Origin: Amycolatopsis antarctica
GTDB taxonomy: Bacteria > Actinomycetota > Actinomycetes > Mycobacteriales > Pseudonocardiaceae
Direction: 5' to 3'
NCBI RefSeq assembly: GCF_002262875.1
Contig: NZ_NKYE01000005.1
Coordinates: forward strand, 62,001-126,000
Length of the DNA: 64,000 nt
The position numbers were made by a program, and so were the translations under genes. Below, piece by piece: positions 26,161 to 34,549 of the stretch. The notes under the pieces were generated by a model, which was given only the letters and a program-made list of their open reading frames with translations, had not been told where the DNA came from and ran no database searches. The stretch's first letter is position 1, and every line of letters begins with the position of its first letter.

Positions 26161-28287
26161 TCAGCGGGCGTATCGCGTCACGATGTCCTTCGCCTTCGGA
26201 TACAGATCCGGCGCGGTGTCGAGATACTTCTGTTCCCAGAAACTCCAGGCGAACAGCCCCTCGGCGGTGAGCCTGCCGAGGTTGCCGGGTTCGAACACCG
26301 TGTCCAGGTCGCCGCGGGTGATGTCCGGCGCCTCGTACGGCCCGAAGTTCGACACCATCACTGGGCCGAACCGGCCGAGGTAGCGCACCATGTCGCTGAC
26401 GTCCTGAGCGTTGTCGGTGTCCTCGAAGGCGTTGAAGCTCTGGAAGTCGGAGGCGTTGAGGGCATCGGTGAACTGGTCCATCAACGAGTTGCCCGCACCG
26501 CCTGCCTCCTGGTCGGCCGAGGCCTGCCAGCCGTCCCAGTTCAGCGCGACGCGCGCGTTCGGCGCGTACTGGTGGAACACCTGACGGACTTCGAGGTAAC
26601 GCTTGCTCAGCGCGCGGTAGTAGTTCTTCGTCGGAGCGTCCGGCTCGTACACGCTGTCGTTGCAGTTGAGCTTGAGCAGCCCGTTGAACATCGACACGTA
26701 CAGCGGCGGGTCCTCGGCGCGCCCGGCGAACGACTGGGCGAGCTGGGTCATGTCCTCGAGGAAGCCCGGCGAGAGCAGGTGTTCCACTCCGCAGGCCGGC
26801 CCGAACGGGGTGTCCACCGGCCCCGGCGGGGACTTCTCCAGATCCGGGGCGACGATCAGGTGCAGCGACTTCCCCTCGGCGTAGAGCTGGGGGATCTCCT
26901 GCTGTTTCCAGCTCGCGTACCTGGCCAGTTCCTCCGGCCCGTCGTACCAGGTCGTGTACAGGCCGATCGGGGTCTCGCCCGCCAGCGGCTGCTGCTGCGC
27001 GACGGTGGCCTCCGGTCCGAGCCCGAACAGCAGGCTCGGCGGCCGGGTGGTGTCCGCCGGATACCCCGGCACGGCACGCTTCTTTGCGACGCCGCTCAGA
27101 TCCTGGCCGCCCGGCGCCGCGTTGCTGCTCCCGGCGAGCATCGGATCCGAGGTGGTCGCCCGGTCGACGACGAACACCGCGCCAACGACGAGCAGCGCCA
27201 GCGCGCAGACCACGGCCGCCGCCCGGATCGCGACCGGGCGCCTGGAGAAACCGCGTCGCAGAGCCGAAGGGTGCGGCCGGTGCTCGGGCTCGTCGACGAG
27301 GGCGCGCCCGACAATTCTCGGTCGATGGGATTCGTGATCGAGGCGGTTGCTGGCAAGGCGGCGGGAAGTCCTCGTACCGGTGTCGTACTCGGGATTGTCG
27401 CCAACGCCGCCGGCAATCGCCTCGGCGTCAATACCGCGACCATGGAACTGCCGGGCGAGCCCTGGGTGCGTCACCGGTGCCGGGTGCACGGTCCGGGGTG
27501 CGGGCGGCTGTCCTCCCCGGGTGTCGGCCAGCAGGCTCGTGTGCAGCTCACGCAGGGCGCCACCGGGTTCCGCCCCGAGCTCGCGGACCAGGTTCTCGCG
27601 GATCTCCTGGTACGCGGTGAGCGCCTCGGTCGGCCTGCCCGCGTCGCGCAGGGCCGTCACCAGCCGGACCGCGGTCGCCTCCCGCAGCGGGTCCTCGGTG
27701 GCGGCGCCCCGCAGCATGGCCACGGCCTGATCGGCACCGCCGTCCGCGATCAGCGCGTCGGCCAGCCCGTCGCGGGCCGACCAGCGCAGTTCGCGCAACC
27801 GGGCGGCGGCCGCCTCGGCGACGGGGTTGTCTTCGCCCCGGCCGGGATCGCCGCGCCACAGGTCGAGCGCCTGCCGGTAGGAGGCGGTGGCACCGCGGGC
27901 GTCACCCGCGTCCAGCCGGGCCCTGCCCCCGGCGATCAGAGCCTCGAAGACGTCCGAGTCGAGCTGGCCGTGCTCGGTGGTCAGCAGGTAGCTGCCGCGC
28001 CTGCTGGAGATCGGGGAGGCCGCGCCCTCGCCGGGCAGGAGTTGCCGCAACTGGTGGACGTAGGTCTTGAGATTGCCGCGGGCCGATGCGGGCACGCGAG
28101 CATCGCCCCAGAGCGCCTCGACGAGCACGTCGGTGTCGACCCAGGCGTTCCGTCGCAGAAGGAGTTCGGTGAGCAGGCGGCGGGGTTTGTCCGCGGACAC
28201 CGGGACGATCTCGCCCCTGGCATCGCGGACCTGTAGCGGTCCGAGGACCCAGAAGCCGACCGGAGTATCGGTCTCGCTTTCGGTCAT
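26161..28287 (-). CDS. Membrane-anchored SARP regulator fused to an extracellular glycosidase-like domain
   Basis: A 708-residue chimera. Residues 1-100 form an OmpR-like winged helix (VLGPLQVRDARGE ... GNLKTYVHQLRQLLPG) and 105-255 a BTAD domain, the SARP arrangement of DNA-binding activators. A disordered linker follows (255-345), then one transmembrane helix (about 351-374) with Arg-rich cytoplasmic flank, so residues from about 380 lie outside the cell. This outer part of about 330 residues begins PSLLFGLGPE and ends GLFAWSFWEQKYLDTAPDLYPKAKDIVTRYAR and looks like a TIM-barrel glycoside hydrolase or lytic-type domain of the kind annotated near GH26, though no catalytic pair could be fixed. 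ATG 28287 is 5 nt from GGGAG. It could sense glycans directly. Confidence 0.82.
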   Translation of the reverse strand: MTESETDTPVGFWVLGPLQVRDARGEIVPVSADKPRRLLTELLLRRNAWVDTDVLVEALWGDARVPASARGNLKTYVHQLRQLLPGEGAASPISSRRGSYLLTTEHGQLDSDVFEALIAGGRARLDAGDARGATASYRQALDLWRGDPGRGEDNPVAEAAAARLRELRWSARDGLADALIADGGADQAVAMLRGAATEDPLREATAVRLVTALRDAGRPTEALTAYQEIRENLVRELGAEPGGALRELHTSLLADTRGGQPPAPRTVHPAPVTHPGLARQFHGRGIDAEAIAGGVGDNPEYDTGTRTSRRLASNRLDHESHRPRIVGRALVDEPEHRPHPSALRRGFSRRPVAIRAAAVVCALALLVVGAVFVVDRATTSDPMLAGSSNAAPGGQDLSGVAKKRAVPGYPADTTRPPSLLFGLGPEATVAQQQPLAGETPIGLYTTWYDGPEELARYASWKQQEIPQLYAEGKSLHLIVAPDLEKSPPGPVDTPFGPACGVEHLLSPGFLEDMTQLAQSFAGRAEDPPLYVSMFNGLLKLNCNDSVYEPDAPTKNYYRALSKRYLEVRQVFHQYAPNARVALNWDGWQASADQEAGGAGNSLMDQFTDALNASDFQSFNAFEDTDNAQDVSDMVRYLGRFGPVMVSNFGPYEAPDITRGDLDTVFEPGNLGRLTAEGLFAWSFWEQKYLDTAPDLYPKAKDIVTRYAR

Positions 28288-28362
28288 CACCGCTCCCTCA
28301 CATCGCCGCTGAGCTGGTCCAATCGAGTGTAGTTGGACGATCGCGGCCCGTCGCGACGTTGC

Positions 28363-28392
28363 ATGTACCTGCCAATGTACCGGTAATGAACC
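28363..28392. promoter_or_regulatory. Three direct heptamer repeats, candidate SARP operator
   Basis: ATGTACC at 28363-28369 and 28375-28381 and ATGAACC at 28386-28392, start-to-start 12 and 11 bp. SARP activators are known to bind direct heptamers about 11 bp apart. They lie between two divergent genes that both encode SARP-type regulators. Confidence 0.5.
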
Positions 28393-28434
28393 GGCCCTGA
28401 CCGTCCCTGGACCCGGATCCGGATGCTCGTGACG

Positions 28435-30225
28435 GTGACGGATTCCATCAAGTTCGCGCTCCTTGGACCATTACAGGCCACGCGCTCGGGCGACCCCCTG
28501 GACCTCGGCCCACGCCGTCAGTGTGCCTTGCTGTCGGTGCTGCTCTGCCGGGCGAACCAGGTCGTGCCCACCGACGCGCTGCTGCGCGGGGTGTGGGACG
28601 ACGAGTTCCCGCCGAGCGGCGCGCGCCTGATCTCGACCTACGTCTACCGCCTGCGCCGGGTACTCGGCGCGGCCGGTACCCCCGAGATCGAACGTACCCG
28701 CGGCGGCTACCTGCTGCGCCTCGACTCCGGCGACCTCGACACCGTGCGCTTCGGCGCCGCCGTCGACGAGGCGAAGGAGCACAGTGCGGCCGGACGCCCC
28801 GAGCAGGCCCGCGCCTGCCTGGACACCGCGCTCGAACTGTGGCGGGGCGACCCGTTCGCCGGGCTGCCCGGGCCGCTGCTGGCCGCCGAGCGCCTGCGGC
28901 TGGGTGAGCAGCGCCTCGCCGCCCTGGAACACCGCGCCGAGCTGAGCCTGCGCTGCGGCGAGGGCGACCTCGGCGCCGCCGAACTGCGGTCACTGCGGGT
29001 ACAACATCCGCTACGGGAGCGGCTGGCGGCGCTGCTGATGATCGCGCTCTACCGCGGCGGCAGGCAGGCGGAGGCGCTGGCCGTCTACACCGAGACCGAC
29101 GGCAGGCTGCGCGAGGAACTGGGCGTCCAGTCCGGGCACGAACTGGCGTCGGTGCACCAGGCGGTGCTGCGCGGGGACGACGCGGCGCTGGGCGACCTGG
29201 GCGCCCCGGCCGAGCGGCGACGGGAAGCCGTCGCGGCGGACACCCGCCGCCGGGACGACCTGCCCGCCGGTCCCGCGCACTTCGTCGGGCGGACGCGGGA
29301 GCTCGAAGCGCTGGCGGCACGCAGGCGCAGGCCGAGAACGTCGGCGAACGTCACCGTGGTCGACGGGATGCCGGGCGTGGGCAAGACGGCGTTCGTGCTG
29401 GAGGTGGCCGCCCGGCTGCGCAACCGGCACCCCGGCGGCCGGTTCCACCTCGACCTGCGCGCGCACCGTCCGGGGCGGACGGCGATGCACCCCGACGAGG
29501 CCCTGCGGCGCCTGCTCACCGCGGCCGGGCACTGCGCCGCCGACCTGCCGGACTGCGTCGAGGAGCGGGCCGCGCTGTGGCGGCACACCGCTGCCGAGCG
29601 TGGCGTGCTGCTGGTCCTCGACGACGCCGAGTGCACCGAGCAGGTACGTCCGCTGCTGCCGTCCGCGCCGAACTGCACGGTGCTGGTGGCCGGCCGGCGC
29701 TCGCTGCCCGCGTTGCCGGCGGGCGCGGCCCTGTCGCTCGCGCCGCTGGACGAGGCCGCCGCCACCTCGCTGCTGACCCACGGAGCGGGTGGCGACCGGG
29801 TGGCACGGGAGCCGGACGCCGTCGCGCGCCTGGTGAAGGCCTGCGACGGCTCGCCTGCCCTGCTGACGGCCATTGCCGGGCGGATGCGGCACCGCGGGAC
29901 GCTGACCTTCGCGGCGATGGCCGAGCGGGTCGCCGCGCCGGGCGGCCTGATGCGCATCACGCCCGCCGACGCACGCGGCCTGGACTCGCTGCTCGATCCC
30001 TCGTGGCTGCGTCTGACCGTCGCCGAACAGTGCGCCCTGCGGGACCTGGCAGGCCACGGTGACGCGGCCGCCGCCCCGCCGCGGCCCGCCGTGCTGGATT
30101 CACTGGCGGAGGCCAACCTCGTCGAGGACACCGCCACCGGCGGGTACCGGTTGCATCCGCTGGTCGAGGCGTACGTCTCGGAGCAGTTCACTCCTCGGTC
30201 GGCGACCGTCCCGGTGACCGGCTGA
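28435..30225 (+). CDS. SARP regulator with NB-ARC ATPase domain
   Basis: A cytosolic activator of about 596 residues. An OmpR-like winged helix (residues 5-85) and BTAD (95-240) are followed by a P-loop ATPase with VVDGMPGVGKTAFVLEVA (about 300-318) and Walker B GVLLVLDDAE. Unlike the AfsR-like protein at 12.7-15.8 kb it ends soon after the ATPase and lacks the long repeat region. GTG 28435 gives the standard N-terminus MTDSIKFALLGPLQ; ATG 28423 in the same frame is the alternative. It is divergent from the membrane-anchored SARP-glycosidase fusion, from which it is separated by candidate SARP repeats, so the two regulators may cross- or auto-regulate. Confidence 0.87.
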   Translation: MTDSIKFALLGPLQATRSGDPLDLGPRRQCALLSVLLCRANQVVPTDALLRGVWDDEFPPSGARLISTYVYRLRRVLGAAGTPEIERTRGGYLLRLDSGDLDTVRFGAAVDEAKEHSAAGRPEQARACLDTALELWRGDPFAGLPGPLLAAERLRLGEQRLAALEHRAELSLRCGEGDLGAAELRSLRVQHPLRERLAALLMIALYRGGRQAEALAVYTETDGRLREELGVQSGHELASVHQAVLRGDDAALGDLGAPAERRREAVAADTRRRDDLPAGPAHFVGRTRELEALAARRRRPRTSANVTVVDGMPGVGKTAFVLEVAARLRNRHPGGRFHLDLRAHRPGRTAMHPDEALRRLLTAAGHCAADLPDCVEERAALWRHTAAERGVLLVLDDAECTEQVRPLLPSAPNCTVLVAGRRSLPALPAGAALSLAPLDEAAATSLLTHGAGGDRVAREPDAVARLVKACDGSPALLTAIAGRMRHRGTLTFAAMAERVAAPGGLMRITPADARGLDSLLDPSWLRLTVAEQCALRDLAGHGDAAAAPPRPAVLDSLAEANLVEDTATGGYRLHPLVEAYVSEQFTPRSATVPVTG

Positions 30226-30324
30226 ACGGTGGTGGTCCGGCGTGCCCTGGGGGTGTGCGCCGGGCCACCGGCGGCCTGACCGGTCAGTCCAATATGGACG
30301 TACATTGTGGACGTTCGGCCAGAA

Positions 30325-30366
30325 CGCTGAAGGGCCGGCATCCCTGGGGATGCCGGCCCTTCAGCG
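30325..30366. terminator. Bidirectional terminator
   Basis: Perfect 19-bp stem (left arm CGCTGAAGGGCCGGCATCC at 30325-30343) with a CTGG loop and right arm to 30366, between the convergent SARP and Gfo/Idh genes. Confidence 0.9.
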
Positions 30367-30382
30367 GAACGTCAGCGTGGTG

Positions 30383-31345
30383 TCACGCGGGCGTGCAGGC
30401 CTGCTCCAGCACGTTCGCCACGACCTGGTGCGAAGGCAGGATCGAGGCGCGCTCCGTGGCGGCGTCGACCTTGCCCTCCAGCAGGTCCGCGAACCGGTCG
30501 AGCTGCGTGGCGAGCGGCTCGCGGGCGGTGATCAGCTCCGGGATCTCGATGACGGTCTGCTGGCGGTAGCCGAGGCCGTCGGCGGTGGCCGAGTCGTGCG
30601 AGACGTGCCGGTAGATCGTCACGTCGCGGCGCAGCAGGTCGATCTCGATCAGCCGGTCCAGTTCGGACACGACCAGTGAGCGGACCTTCTTCTGCCCGAG
30701 GCGGGACGCCGAGACCGTGGCCAGCCCGGCCGGGAAGGACAGCACTGTCTCGATGGTGTCCTCCGCGCCCGCGACCGACTGCGGGTGGAAGTAGCCGGCA
30801 CCGGAGGTGACGCGCGAGGGCGTCTGGCCACCGAAGAACTGGATCGCGATGTCCACATCGTGTACCAGCAGGTCCCAGGCGACACCGGTCTTGATCCGCG
30901 GCGCGTAGGGGCCGTGCCGCCGCGCCATCAGGTGGATCGGCTCGTTGACCAGCGCACGGGCCGTCATCACCGCCGGGTTGTAGCGCTCCAGCAGCCCGCA
31001 CATCAGCGGGACGTCCTTGGCCTGGGAGACCTCGACGATCTCCTTGGACTTCTCCAGGCTGTTCGCCACCGGCTTCTCCACCAGCAGCGGCTTGCCCTGC
31101 TCGAGGATCTGCAGCGCCAGCTCGTGGTGCACCTCGGTGGCCGAGGCCAGCACCACGGCGTCCACATCGGACAGATCGCCGAGTTCCGGCGTCCAGTTCG
31201 TCTCGAAGCGCTCGGCGCAGGCCTTGCCCGCCTCCTCGCGCGGGTCGACGACCCGGGTCAGCGACACGCGCTCGTTCTGCGAGAGAACACGCGCGTGCAG
31301 GGACCCCATCGTCCCGGTGCCGACTAGTGCGATGCGGTGGGTCAT
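30383..31345 (-). CDS. Gfo/Idh/MocA-family sugar dehydrogenase (GnnA/WbpB-like)
   Basis: A 320-residue NAD(P)-dependent oxidoreductase. The Rossmann start is RIALVGTGTMGSLHARVL and the family dinucleotide/catalytic motif is LLVEKPVANS (Lys of EKP), followed by GLLERYNPAV and the VHDVDIAIQFFGG active-site stretch with the conserved D-x-x-H order. It overlaps by four bases the stop of a DegT aminotransferase. That pair is the hallmark of GnnA-GnnB (UDP-GlcNAc to UDP-3-amino-GlcNAc) and of WbpB-WbpE (3-keto then 3-amino UDP-sugar acids). The divergent LpxA-like gene favours the GnnA-type role, which is inference. Confidence 0.83.
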   Translation of the reverse strand: MTHRIALVGTGTMGSLHARVLSQNERVSLTRVVDPREEAGKACAERFETNWTPELGDLSDVDAVVLASATEVHHELALQILEQGKPLLVEKPVANSLEKSKEIVEVSQAKDVPLMCGLLERYNPAVMTARALVNEPIHLMARRHGPYAPRIKTGVAWDLLVHDVDIAIQFFGGQTPSRVTSGAGYFHPQSVAGAEDTIETVLSFPAGLATVSASRLGQKKVRSLVVSELDRLIEIDLLRRDVTIYRHVSHDSATADGLGYRQQTVIEIPELITAREPLATQLDRFADLLEGKVDAATERASILPSHQVVANVLEQACTPA

Positions 31346-32460
31346 GTGCCGAGTACCTCGCGAACGGTGTTGATGACGGTGTCCACCTGCTCCTCGGTAA
31401 GGTGCTGGTGGACGGGGAGGGAGAGGGCCTGCGACGCGGCGGCGGCCGCGACCGGGAAGTCCGCGACGTTCGCGCCGGGGACCAGCGGGTGACCGCTGTA
31501 GCAGTCGTAGTCGAAGACGATCTTCGGGTAGTAGATCCCGTTGCCGATGCCCTTCTCGGTGAGGGCGGCGGCCAGCTCGTCCCGGGAGAGGAACGCGTGC
31601 GGGCCGACCAGCACGGTGTACTGGTGCCACACGTGGTCGCGGCCGGGCAGCACCTGCGGGAGGTCCAGGCCGAGCGTGCCGGCGAGTCCCTCGGAGAGCC
31701 GCTTGGCGTTGCGCTGGCGGGCGGCGGTCAGCTCGTCCAGCTTCTCGAGCTGCGGGATGCCGACGGCGGCGTGCAGGTCGGTCATCCGGTAGTTGTGACC
31801 GGCCATCTCGTACTGGTAGCGGGCACGCATGCCCTGGTTGCGCAGTACGCGCAGCCGGTCGGCGAGGTCGTCGTCGTCGGTGGTGATGACGCCGCCCTCG
31901 GCGGTGGTGACGTTCTTCGTCGCGTACAGCGAGAAGCAGCCGGTGCCGAAGCTGCCCGCCCGCTTGCCGTCGAACGCGGCGCCGACCGCCTGCGCGGAGT
32001 CCTCGACGATCGCGAGGTTGTGCTCGGCCGCCAGCGGCACAAGCTTGCCCATGTCCGCGGTCTGGCCGTAGAGGTGCACCGGCATCAGGACCTTGGTCCG
32101 CGGGGTGATCGCGGCGGCGACCGCGTCCGGGTCGATCGCGAAGTCGTCCCGCCGGATGTCGACGAACTTCGCGGTGGCGCCCGCCTCCAGGATCGCGTTC
32201 AGCGTCGCGACGAAGGTGAACGGCGAGGTGATCACCTCGTCGCCCGGCTGGAGGTCCAGCGCCTGCAGGGACGCGACGAGCGCGGTCGTGCCGTTGTTCA
32301 CCGCCACGGCGTGCTTCGCGCCCGCCACGCCGGCGAATGTCTCTTCGAAGCGCTTGACCATCGGGCCCTGCGCGATAGCGCCGGATCGCAGCACCTCGAC
32401 CACAAGGGACTCCGCGTCGCGGACATCCACCACGGTAATGGGAATCATCGGCAGTCTCAT
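31342..32460 (-). CDS. DegT-family 3-keto-sugar aminotransferase (GnnB/WbpE-like)
   Basis: A 372-residue PLP-dependent aminotransferase. The Schiff-base Lys182 sits in SLYATKNVTTAEGG, the cofactor Asp in LAIVEDSAQAVGA, and the pocket segment GHNYRMTDLHAAVGIPQLEKLDEL is conserved. The dense similarity to WbpE/GnnB-type enzymes and the coupled Gfo/Idh dehydrogenase suggest it installs an amine at C3 of a UDP-sugar. The start chosen is MRLPMIPITVVDV (ATG 32460, AAGAGCGA upstream); ATG 32448 is also possible. It shares a 220-bp divergent control region with the LpxA-like gene, implying that both arms are expressed together. Confidence 0.85.
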   Translation of the reverse strand: MRLPMIPITVVDVRDAESLVVEVLRSGAIAQGPMVKRFEETFAGVAGAKHAVAVNNGTTALVASLQALDLQPGDEVITSPFTFVATLNAILEAGATAKFVDIRRDDFAIDPDAVAAAITPRTKVLMPVHLYGQTADMGKLVPLAAEHNLAIVEDSAQAVGAAFDGKRAGSFGTGCFSLYATKNVTTAEGGVITTDDDDLADRLRVLRNQGMRARYQYEMAGHNYRMTDLHAAVGIPQLEKLDELTAARQRNAKRLSEGLAGTLGLDLPQVLPGRDHVWHQYTVLVGPHAFLSRDELAAALTEKGIGNGIYYPKIVFDYDCYSGHPLVPGANVADFPVAAAAASQALSLPVHQHLTEEQVDTVINTVREVLGT

Positions 32461-32683
32461 TCGCTCTTGGCAGGCAGTTTCGGTGCGTCCGGTACAGTGG
32501 GCTCCCGGTTCGTACGGTCGGCTTGCCCCAAACGCGGACCACACGTTACCGGGCGCGCGCGCCCGCCCATACTGTGCCCATAGATAGCCCTTGGATACCA
32601 AGGCGACCGCAGGCAGGCGGCGTCGGCTGAGGCGGTTGCTTCCGCTGGTCGGTCCGCGTCAGGTCGCCCTGGTACGCCCGTCG

Positions 32684-33448
32684 ATGAACGGACCGTCTGT
32701 GTCGAATCCGGTGTCCTCTCCCGAGCCCAACCGCGTCCACCCCACCGCTGTCATCGGCGAGGGGGTCGAACTCGGAACGGGCAACGTCATCGGCCCCTAC
32801 GCGGTGATCCTCGGCCCGGCCGTCATCGGCGACGGCAACTGGATCGGACCGCACGTCACGATCGGCACCCCCGGCGAGGACCGCGGCGGGCCGCACCCCG
32901 CCGCCTGGGAGCACCCCCCGGCAGGCGACCCGGAGTCGGACGGTCACGGGGTGCGCATCGGCAGCCGCAACCGGATCCGCGAGTACGTCAGCATCCAGCA
33001 GGGCACCTGGCGGACCTCCACCCTCGGTGACGACAGTTATCTGTTGCGTGGCAGCCACATCGGCCATGACGTGCTGGTGGACGACGCCGTCACGCTCGCC
33101 TGCAACGTGCTGCTCGGCGGGCACACCCACGTCTGGTCCGGCGCGAATCTCGGTATGAGCACCGTCGTCCACCAGAAGGCCAGGATCGGACCCGGTGCGA
33201 TGGTCGGCATGGGCTCCGCGGTGCGCAGGGAAGTGGGCGCGTTCACGATCAGCGTCGGCAACCCGGCCAGGGCGTCCGGCGTCAACATGGTGGGCCTGTC
33301 CCGGCGTGGCCTCGACGAGGCGACGATCGAGGCACTGTCGCCGTGGCTGAAAGGCAAGGCCGGACTGCCCGGCGACGGGCTGGTCGACCGGCTGCCCGCG
33401 GACCTCTCTACCTTGGTGAAGGCCTGGGACGCCCGTCCCGAGCTGTAG
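32684..33448 (+). CDS. LpxA-like UDP-sugar acyltransferase
   Basis: A 254-residue left-handed beta-helix protein that follows LpxA closely (E. coli LpxA has 262). It begins VHPTAVIGEGVELGTGNVIGPYAVI, carries the catalytic-His block GSHIGHDVLVDD with His128 matching E. coli His125, then GHTHVWSGANLGMSTVVHQKARIGPGAMVGMGS, and retains the C-terminal LpxA helix signature (SVGNPARASGVNMVGLSRRGLDEATIEAL). LpxA uses acyl-ACP, and an ACP gene follows 79 bp downstream. Finding it in an actinobacterium without lipid A is unusual. ATG 32684 was chosen; GTG 32699 is another option. A -10-like CATACT is at 32568-32573. It probably N- or O-acylates a UDP-amino sugar. Confidence 0.83.
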   Translation: MNGPSVSNPVSSPEPNRVHPTAVIGEGVELGTGNVIGPYAVILGPAVIGDGNWIGPHVTIGTPGEDRGGPHPAAWEHPPAGDPESDGHGVRIGSRNRIREYVSIQQGTWRTSTLGDDSYLLRGSHIGHDVLVDDAVTLACNVLLGGHTHVWSGANLGMSTVVHQKARIGPGAMVGMGSAVRREVGAFTISVGNPARASGVNMVGLSRRGLDEATIEALSPWLKGKAGLPGDGLVDRLPADLSTLVKAWDARPEL

Positions 33449-33527
33449 CCACCGGGCACGCGCGCCCCGGTGCACGAGCGCGCGGAACAACGAGCACGCA
33501 GAACAACGCGAGAAGACAAGGACTGAC

Positions 33528-33770
33528 ATGGCGGAAATCGCTGGCAAGCTGCGCGAGGTCTTCGTCGAGGCCCTCGACCTCGACGGCGACACCGACGTCG
33601 AGAACCTGAAGTACCGCGACATCGAGGCGTGGGACTCCGTCGGCCACATGGCGCTCGTCGCCGCCATCGAGGACGAGTTCGATGTGCAGTTCGACACCGA
33701 CCAGGTGATCGACATGAGCAGCTTCAAGGTGGCCGTGGACATGGTCGCCGGTCTGCAGGCCGCCGAATGA
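33528..33770 (+). CDS. Acyl carrier protein
   Basis: An 80-residue acidic four-helix carrier protein. The phosphopantetheine attachment Ser37 is in EAWDSVGHMALVAAIEDEF, in place of the DSL of fatty-acid synthase ACPs; the DSVGHM form is common in carrier proteins of surface-polysaccharide and specialised clusters. It lies between the LpxA-like acyltransferase and a FabG-like reductase whose start overlaps its stop (ATGA). It probably presents the acyl group for both the acyltransferase and the downstream ligase/reductase enzymes, not general fatty-acid synthesis. Confidence 0.93.
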   Translation: MAEIAGKLREVFVEALDLDGDTDVENLKYRDIEAWDSVGHMALVAAIEDEFDVQFDTDQVIDMSSFKVAVDMVAGLQAAE

Positions 33771-34549
33771 CCGACGCGGACCGGATCCTCGGCGGGGCGA
33801 TCGGGTACCCGCTCGTCGGCAAGATCGCACTGGTCACCGGCGGCACCCGCGGCATCGGCCTGGAGACCGTCCGCGCGCTCGCCGAGGCGGGCGCGACCGT
33901 GGTGCTCACCGGCCGGGACGAGGCGAAGGCCAAGGAGGTCGCGGCCGGGGTCGACAGCGTCGAGGGTGCGAGCGTCTCCGCCGTCGGCCTGGACGTCACC
34001 GACGCGAAGGCGGTCTCCACCGTCGTCCGCGGGGTGGCCAAGGAGCACGGCAAGCTGGACATCGTCGTGGCCAACGCGGGGGTGCTGGAGGACGCGCTGC
34101 TCGGCATGGTCAGCGAGGACCTGGTCGACCGCATGCTGTCCACCAACGTCGCCGGCACGATCCACACCGTGCAGGCCGCGGCCCGCGCGATGATGCGCAA
34201 GAAGACCGGATCCATCGTGGTGCTCGCGTCCATCGTCGGCGAGCGGGGCAGTGCGGGCCAGGTCGCCTACGCCGCGTCCAAGGCCGCGGTCGGCAACGTC
34301 GCGCGGTCCGCGTCGAAGGAGCTCGGCCGCTACGGCATCCGGGTCAACGGCGTCGCTCCCGGCGTCATCGAGACCTCGATGACCGAGCACCTCGGCGAGG
34401 AGGTGCTGGGCGAGCGGGCCACCGACACTCCGCTCGGCCGCCTCGGCAAGCCGGAAGAAGTGGCCAGGGCGATCCGCTTCCTGGCGAGCGACGAGTCGTC
34501 GTTCATCACCGGTCAGATCCTCGGCGTCGACGGAGGTCTCGTTCTCTGA
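33767..34549 (+). CDS. FabG-like short-chain dehydrogenase/reductase
   Basis: A 260-residue classical SDR. The cofactor motif TGGTRGIG is at about residues 25-32, NAG at about 101, the active-site Ser in VVLASIVGERGS and the YAASK pair (Tyr and Lys) follow, with the C-terminal PGVIETSMTE and GQILGVDGGLVL. It is coupled to the ACP gene by ATGA overlap and to the next ligase gene by a TGATG overlap. The most likely job is reducing a 3-oxoacyl group on the ACP to the 3-hydroxy form, or a related keto group; cofactor preference is probably NADPH, by family. Confidence 0.9.
   Translation: MTDADRILGGAIGYPLVGKIALVTGGTRGIGLETVRALAEAGATVVLTGRDEAKAKEVAAGVDSVEGASVSAVGLDVTDAKAVSTVVRGVAKEHGKLDIVVANAGVLEDALLGMVSEDLVDRMLSTNVAGTIHTVQAAARAMMRKKTGSIVVLASIVGERGSAGQVAYAASKAAVGNVARSASKELGRYGIRVNGVAPGVIETSMTEHLGEEVLGERATDTPLGRLGKPEEVARAIRFLASDESSFITGQILGVDGGLVL

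Noticed and set aside
32550..32565. Perfect CG-alternating palindrome CGGGCGCGCGCGCCCG in the divergent control region
   Set aside because: Simple alternating CG runs arise easily at this GC content; no other sign of an operator was seen.
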